Source: Phialocephala subalpina
Lineage: Eukaryota; Ascomycota; Leotiomycetes; Helotiales; Mollisiaceae
Direction: 5' to 3'
Length of the DNA: 64,000 bases
Assembly: GCA_900073065.1 (NCBI GenBank)
Contig: FJOG01000020.1
Coordinates: 1,143,695 to 1,207,694 of the forward strand
How positions within the stretch are numbered: the stretch's first letter is position 1; every line of letters begins with the position of its first letter. The notes below the pieces were generated by a model. That model was given only the letters and a program-made list of their open reading frames with translations. It did no database searches and was not told the origin of the DNA. The translations under genes were made by a program, and so were the position numbers. This document shows, piece after piece, positions 58,217-64,000 of the stretch.

Positions 58217-59853
58217 AATCTCTTTTGGGATCTTCTCGAGTCTGGCCAAGGAACATGGTATTATGCTTCACCATCCATGCACATGAGTATCTTGGCGGAA
58301 GCTGGACTCAGAGGAGAGGTAGTCTCGAAGCGTAAACTAAGACTTGTGTGCAATGCTGCTGGTGGCTTATTACCAGCGCTAGCAACGAGGTTGAGAGATA
58401 CGTTTGAGTGTACCGTGTTTCCGAGCTATGGCATGACCGAGTGTATGCCTATTTCTACTCCTCCTCTAGGCTACACCCTCGACCGAGTTGGGGCATCTGG
58501 AATTGGCTGTGGGCCTGAGATTGCCATTCTCGATGACTTGGACAAGCGGCTTGGTGCTGGAGAAGTCGGACGCATCAACGTCAGAGGTGGACCGACATTT
58601 CCTGGTTATTTGAAAGATGGGGAAATGGATAGATCTGCATTCAATAAAGATGGCTTTTTCGACACCGGGGACTTGGGATCTCTCGATGAGGATGGCTATC
58701 TCTATCTTACAGGCCGCGGCAAGGAAGTCATCAACCGTGGTGGAGAAATTATATCACCTTTTGAGGTCGAGGAAGCCATCACCATTGCTTCCCAAGACTC
58801 ACGCTCTCCCCTCTTCGAACGAGTACGTCAAGTCCTCGCATTCTCGGCACCGCACGAGATGCTGCAAGAAGTCGTCGGCGTTGCACTCCTCACACCACCA
58901 AATGCGCACCGAGTCGATATCCGGGAACTGCAAACGGCGCTGAATTCTTCGCTACATTCAACGAAGTGGCCAGTTGTGCTGGTGTATATGGATGCACTGC
59001 CGATGAGCAATAACAAGCTGGTGAGAATCAAATTTGCGGAGCGGATGGATATGAGGACTATCACCAATGAGATGACGCTACCGGAGAGACATTTTGAAGC
59101 TTCCTGTCCGCCGCTGAATAGTCTCTTGAGTACGAAGATCTCTAATTCGACGTGTATTCTGGATTTGCCTTTGCTATTGAGCCAAACGCAAAGGTTTATG
59201 GGCCCTGAGATCGAGGCACATGTTGGCATCAACCACCATGGGATGCCTGTCGTCTACCTGGCCCGCAGTAAAGCATCTAAAGGCGAGAATCCAGACGAAA
59301 ACAGAATCGAGAAACTGGATGCCAAACTCAGAGGTGAGCTTGACGGACTACTCGTCCCATCAAGTATCATCTTCCTTCCACAACCTTTTCCTCGCCATTC
59401 AAACGGGGCCGTCGACGAAGTCGCTTTGGATGACATACTCAAAGCGCTTAAGCATGCCCAAGCAGCTCCAGCGGCTTCTGAAACGGAGCAGAAAATCCGT
59501 AAAGCATTCGCTGAAGTTCTCAACTTCCCTATCGACGAAATCGTCTCCGAATCAGATTTCTTCTCCCTTGGCGGCGAATCTCTAAGTGCGGGTCACCTCC
59601 TCTCTCTTCTCCGTCGCAACCTCGGTGTTCGCATTCCGGTTGACCAGCTTTTTACCTCGTCTAAAATCTCCTCGCTTTGCTCGCTCGTTGACGCGATTCT
59701 CGCAACCTCTGAAATGCAGTCTTCGAAGGCGCCGCCCACGCCAGGCTGTACCAAGACGTATAGCTCGACCAATCCGCTGGTATTGTTCATCCACGCATTA
59801 CCTATTATGCTTTTCTATCCAATGAAAATGGCATTCCAGTGGACAGCGCTAAT

Positions 59854-59995
59854 GTAAGCCCACCCTCTCGGAGGATATCCCCTTTCCCCTTTGCTTCAAG
59901 AGTCCTAAATGTCCCGAGACTCTTAGAACATTCTCCTCTTCTCTCTTATTTAAAGTGCTTGAAATAGGAATGCTAATTCCGAGTTCTTGGGTCAG
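59854..59995 (+). repeat. Possible introner-like element, 142 nt
   Basis: GT-AG intron of family-3-like length with a clean internal hairpin (aagagtc...gactctt) and a CTAAT branch-like site. Sequence similarity to the other family 3 members is weak. Confidence 0.4.
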
Positions 59996-60412
59996 GTACG
60001 CCCTCTCTACCCTTTCTCGGTATTGGGATGAGTCAAATGTTGCTGCGAGATTCCTAGCATTGGTGGCTAGCATGTTCGCCTCGCGTCTGTCTACGCAAAT
60101 TGCTGCTCCGCTATTTGGAATTCTTTTTAAATGGGTTGTTATAGGACGATATAGGGAAGGTATTTATCCCATGTGGGGACCTTATCACTGTAAATGGTGG
60201 CTTGCGGATAAGGTACTGAGGATTTGCGGGAAGGTTAGTTCGATGTCATTTACAGCCCCTTCCTCCCGTAACGCGCTCGAAGTGCTAACCACAACATATT
60301 ACAGGGCGTCTTCCGTCATCTTAATACAACACACATCATTTACCTGCGACTTCTTGGCGCCAACATCGGCACGGATGTTACTATCGAGCCCGGTACCACG
60401 CTTGGGGAATAT

Positions 60413-60553
60413 GTAAGTGTCAATTTTTTGGCCAGTCATTCCCCCTTTCGTATTGTCTCTGCGTTGGTCTGCGGAGACGTACTCCAGAGGCATGCATGTG
60501 CGTTCTTGAAACATACAAAAGCAGTAAGCTGAATCCGAGATGTTGATGAACAG
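60413..60553 (+). repeat. Introner-like element, family 3
   Basis: 141 nt GT-AG intron. The 3' part (taagctgaatccgagatgtt and gatgaacag) aligns with those of 20006-20152 and 58076-58216; the 5' half is diverged but contains a gtctc...gagac hairpin. Confidence 0.7.
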
Positions 60554-60682
60554 GATCTTCTCACAATTGGCGACAATGTCCATCTCGATCGCTGCATCTG
60601 TCGTCCCTTCGCGGCAGAACGAAACACATCCATGTATTTGGGTTCCATCAACATTGGCAGCGGCTCCAGCGTTGGGCTCAAG

Positions 60683-60826
60683 GTATGACTTCCCCAAGCA
60701 CAATCTCCCCATTGAGCACTTTCCATGAGCTCTACTCGCTGCAAACTTAAAAGCAGGCATTTGACTCTCGAATAACTCTCGATCTGTCTTAAAGAAGTAT
60801 GCTGACTCGAGGATGTCATCCTCAAG
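60683..60826 (+). repeat. Introner-like element, family 3
   Basis: 144 nt GT-AG intron. It shares gtatgacttccc and gagctctactcgctgca with the desaturase-relic intron, and gctgactcgaggatgtcatc with the 20.0 kb member. Splicing at CTCAAG restores GLKSYIAAGSILPPDTF. Confidence 0.82.
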
Positions 60827-61547
60827 TCCTACATCGCAGCAGGCTCGATCTTACCGCCTGACACCTTCATTGGGGCCAATTCGTCCTCTTACGAAGTCGG
60901 TGACTATGACACTTCTGATCGCAGGCGGTCTCCAACTCCTAACCCCTGGTTGCAACTCTTCTGCATCATGCCTATCCAAGTCTTGGTCATGTTCGTCTCT
61001 TCGCTACCATGGATGGGCGGTCTCTTCGGCATCGTGATGAACGAGCCACTAAAATCAGTCGACAGCGTTAAGACTGTCATAATTTGGTGGGCAACCCCTC
61101 ATCGAATATCCTTTCACTACTTCGCCCAAGCCCTGAACGTCTCTGTCCGTCCATTCGTTTGGTTCGCTCTTCTGGTCGTAATCAAATGCCTTTTGAACAT
61201 CTTCTGTGGCCGTGCTACTCCACGAACAGTAGAAGATAGGACCCAAGGCGATCGATTTAGGAGTCAGCTTCTGAATGCACTTGCTCCGCATGGGTCGCTG
61301 GTGAGTTTGACAAAGCTATTTGGGTCGCATTACGAGGTCACGTCTATGGCCGTGCGGGCTATGGGTGGTAAAGTCGGGAGGCGGGTGTACTGGCCTGGAA
61401 CTGGGCCTACGATCGAGGACTTTGACCTCCTGGATATCGGAGATGATGTGGTATTTGGGTCGAGGTCGCATATTATTACTTCTGATGCGAAAGGAAGCGA
61501 TGTGGTCCGGATAGGTAGCGGGACTATGGTTGCTGATCGTGTGGTGT

Positions 61548-61659
61548 GTATGTATAAATCCCGCCCTGATTTTACCATTTCGTAGTTAGCCGAGCTCTCC
61601 AGGAGCTCGGCTCCTCGACTCCTCAGCATCCTTTGAAACCGCTTACTAACTTCTTGTAG
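61548..61659 (+). repeat. Introner-like element, family 1, in synthetase gene
   Basis: 112 nt, the same length as its partner at 11150-11039 with 13 differences by eye. The GT donor, the CTAAC branch and the final acttcttgtag are identical. The centre forms a hairpin (agccgagctc with gagctcggct). Splicing restores VADRVVLSPGVEVGERTVLG. Confidence 0.9.
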
Positions 61660-61960
61660 TGAGTCCCGGCGTTGAAGTTGGGGAGAGAACAGTACTGGGG
61701 AGTGGTGCCTTCCTCAAGAGATATCAACGATGTGTTCCTGATAGTGTTTGGATTGGTAACAGGCATGGGACCGCGATTTGTCTGTCCAGTTCGAGTTCAT
61801 CTACAATGCTTGGGAGCATAGGGAAGGGAGATGATCCCGAGAAGGATGTTATACTGTCCTACGCCGGATCCCCCCATGGGACCTCAATCTTCAGCCCGCC
61901 GCCTTCCTACACTGGACCTTTGAAGTCGCCCAACGTTTCAGCCGCCAAGTTCTTCGAGGA

Positions 61961-62460
61961 TGCCATCGACGATAAGTCTAACAGTAAGAGTGTCATCACG
62001 TTCGCGAACGGCAGCAGCTCGACTATTGCTCAGGACCCAAAACGATCATCACCCACGCCTTTTGGCCGAGCATTCTACGACCGCCAAGCACCATATTACG
62101 TCTTCAACCAACTCACTATTTTTCTCTACTCGACATCCATCACCATCTTCGTCCAGTTGTTCTGGAACGTTGCTACTATATCCACAATCATCCTCTCACA
62201 AATCATCAAATGCCATCGACGATAAGTCTAACAGTAAGAGTGTCATCACGTTCGCGAACGGCAGCAGCTCGACTATTGCTCAGGACCCAAAACGATCATC
62301 ACCCACGCCTTTTGGCCGAGCATTCTACGACCGCCAAGCACCATATTACGTCTTCAACCAACTCACTATTTTTCTCTACTCGACATCCATCACCATCTTC
62401 GTCCAGTTGTTCTGGAACGTTGCTACTATATCCACAATCATCCTCTCACAAATCATCAAA
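61961..62460 (+). repeat. Perfect 250 bp tandem duplication
   Basis: 61961-62210 and 62211-62460 are identical by eye. The unit covers coding sequence AIDDKSNS...LSQIIK of the synthetase gene. Because 250 is not a multiple of three, translation reaches a TAA shortly into copy 2. Zero divergence means either a very recent event or an assembly artefact. Confidence 0.95.
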
Positions 62461-62929
62461 TTCTAGGCATGCTCACAGGCTCCCACTTTATCGTAATCTA
62501 TTTCCGACTCATGGGCGCGAGAATCGGCAAGGACTGTGCCCTCTTCGCAGGTGGAAGACCTTCTCTTGTGTTTACGGAACCGGATCTTCTGACTCTGGGG
62601 AATAGAGTAAGTGTTGACGATGCGAGTCTGGTAGGACATGTCAATTCAAGGGGTAAATTTAGTCTGAACAGGTTGGAGGTTGGTGACAGGAGTGTTTTGA
62701 GGAGTGGGAGTCGATTGTTGAGCGGTGCGAGAATGGGGAGCGATTGTATATTGCTCGAGCATACGTTGATTATGGCAGGGGATGAGGCGGACGATGGACA
62801 CGTGTATCAGGGTTGGCCAGCGGATGCTTTCAGTGGCGATAGGCTGAGAGGGATTTCTGCGGGAGCTTAGTATGAGGAAGGGGCCATGGGATAGCATATC
62901 CTCATTACTAGAACTCCTAATTAGTAGTA

Positions 62930-64000
62930 AATAATCTTTTATTCTCGTAGACGGCGTGCTTTTTTTTTCATTTCTTTTGCGCGATACTTAGTATTAGTTC
63001 TATATAGCCTGACTTTTACAAATAATAAAACTTATTTCTATATATATTAATCGAATTAATAATTCGAAATACTTAGTTTATATATAAGTTAGTATTATTA
63101 TCTCGTAAAAAGCGTTTTAATTAATATAACTAAAAAAAATATTAAATTTATAATTATTCTTTATAAATACTTTATTATAAAATAATATATTTTAATTTTC
63201 TTTTTAAAATAAAAATTTTCGCAAAATCAAGAAAATAAAATAAAATAAATCCTTTCGAAAAAAACAAATTAACCAAAGAAATTCTAAAGGGTTTCTTAAT
63301 TATTCTCGATTATTCTAATAATTATACTTTAAGTTTTAAAGTTTTATTAATTCGATTCTTTTTATTTATTAAGTTTTCTTTTATTTTTTTAATCGTATAT
63401 ATATTATAAATTTTACGATAAAATATTAATAATAAAAACTCGTAATAATAAAAGTTTTAAAAAATTATTCGATTATATTATTTAATATTATTATTAGTTT
63501 TCAATTATTATTAATAATATATTCGAATATTCTTTATATTTTAAAATTAATTTAAAAGCGAATTTCTAATTTTATTATCAAAAGTATTTAATATTATAAA
63601 GTTTTATTTATTAATTAAATACTTTTGATTTCCTAATATAAATATTTTCTTATATAATTCCAAAAACTTTGATCAAAGAAAACATAATTAAAAAAACTTT
63701 AATTCGATTTAATTTATTTATTTATAAAATTATTAAAATTATTATATATATAAATCAATTAATTATATAATTATTATTAATTTAAATTATTTAAAAAGTA
63801 AATATATAAATAATATTTAATTAATTTTATTATATATTTCGGAATTATATAATTTGCTTAATATTTGTATTTATAATTATAATTAGAAATATAATTACGA
63901 TTTTTGATATAATAATAATTATAATAAAATACCAAATTAAAAAAAATAATTAATACTTTTATAATTTGTTTATATTTTTAAATACAAAAATATAATTCGT
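62930..64000. repeat. AT-rich, probably RIP-mutated block
   Basis: From just after the synthetase stop the sequence becomes almost entirely A/T, made of TAT/ATT/TTA words with rare C and G. No coding frame or recognisable transposon remains. This composition is typical of repeats destroyed by repeat-induced point mutation at an AT-isochore boundary in ascomycetes. Confidence 0.8.

Larger units (their letters stand above)
57005..62870 (+). pseudogene. Adenylation-carrier-membrane-hexapeptide synthetase (Pls/PosA-like), frame broken near the 3' end
   Basis: Exons 57005-58075, 58217-59853, 59996-60233, 60305-60412, 60554-60682, 60827-61547 and 61660 onward join in frame. An N-terminal helical region (~180 aa) precedes an AMP-forming A domain: LILFTSGTSGTKKVVP (A3), MLPLNHVGG, YGMTECMPIS (A5), GFFDTGDLGSLDEDGYLYLT (A7), GRGKEVINRGGEIISPFEVEE (A8), MSNNKLVR (A10 Lys). 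A carrier domain has DFFSLGGESLSAGHLLSLL (phosphopantetheine Ser). The C-part alternates TM segments with left-handed beta-helix hexapeptides (LGANIGTDVTIEPGTTLGEY, IGSGTMVADRVVLSPGVEVG, VGDRSVLRSGSRLLSGARMG). This order is that of Pls/PosA-type epsilon-poly-lysine synthetases, known also in some fungi. The perfect 250 bp duplication at 61961-62460 breaks the frame, and a membrane segment before LGMLTGSHFIVIYFRLMGAR seems missing; an assembly artefact is possible, in which case the gene is intact. Confidence 0.72.

Noticed and set aside
61961..62460. Intron gain by tandem duplication (GTAAG in copy 1 to CTAACAG in copy 2)
   Set aside because: Such an intron would be 251 nt and would leave the reading frame shifted by one, so it does not rescue the protein.

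Overview
This is nuclear DNA of a filamentous ascomycete (Pezizomycotina; the protein resemblances suggest a leotiomycete-like fungus, which is an inference). The genes are short, carry many 45-150 nt GT-AG introns with CTAAC/CTAAT branch sites, and include typical fungal families: Nur1, Set3, a fused Leu1-type isopropylmalate isomerase, a PG/PI transfer protein and DHA1 transporters. A 600-base N gap sits at 18967-19566, and from about 62.93 kb to the end the sequence is an extreme AT-rich block.

Layout. 0.6-1.3 kb: small GPI-anchored secreted protein. 3.67-3.86 kb: a tRNA-Lys(CUU) gene on the minus strand with extra introns. 5.0-8.2 kb: mitoribosomal uL29m and Rab GDI. 9.7-11.5 kb: MFS transporter. 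13.7-16.7 kb: large HEVGH-motif protein. 17.7-20.4 kb: DHA1 MFS transporter containing the gap. 21.9-24.4 kb: isopropylmalate dehydratase. 24.4-33.7 kb: gene-poor, repeat-rich accessory region with one large repeat-built, tail-anchored protein and dispersed fragments of its 3' end. 33.7-37.1 kb: housekeeping genes (Nur1 and V-ATPase subunit F sharing a 130 bp divergent promoter, then an NPC2-like lipid transfer protein). 39.7-47.8 kb: emopamil-binding-family protein, Set3-like PHD/SET protein and Alg7. 49.4-54.8 kb: decayed genes (an AA8-AA12 haem/PQQ pyranose dehydrogenase with two in-frame stops, and a delta-9 desaturase relic next to a cyclopropane-fatty-acid-synthase relic). 57.0-62.9 kb: a multidomain adenylation / carrier / membrane / hexapeptide enzyme resembling Pls/PosA-type poly-amino-acid synthetases, carrying a perfect 250 bp tandem duplication that breaks its frame.

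The main discovery is about introns. First, the tRNA-Lys gene is split not only by a 12 nt anticodon-loop intron but also by two 51 nt inserts that look spliceosomal (GTAAGT...CTAAT...TAG and GTATGT...CTAAT...CAG). Removing both exactly restores a perfect T-arm and acceptor stem. Second, unrelated genes in the window share near-identical or clearly related introns: two of 112 nt, two of 118 nt, and a family of at least five of 141-147 nt. This is the signature of introner-like elements, i.e. mobile, multiplying spliceosomal introns. One member uses a GC-AG donor. The synthetase gene at 57-63 kb alone carries four or five of them. Together these suggest a genome with recent intron mobility that may have reached a Pol III gene.
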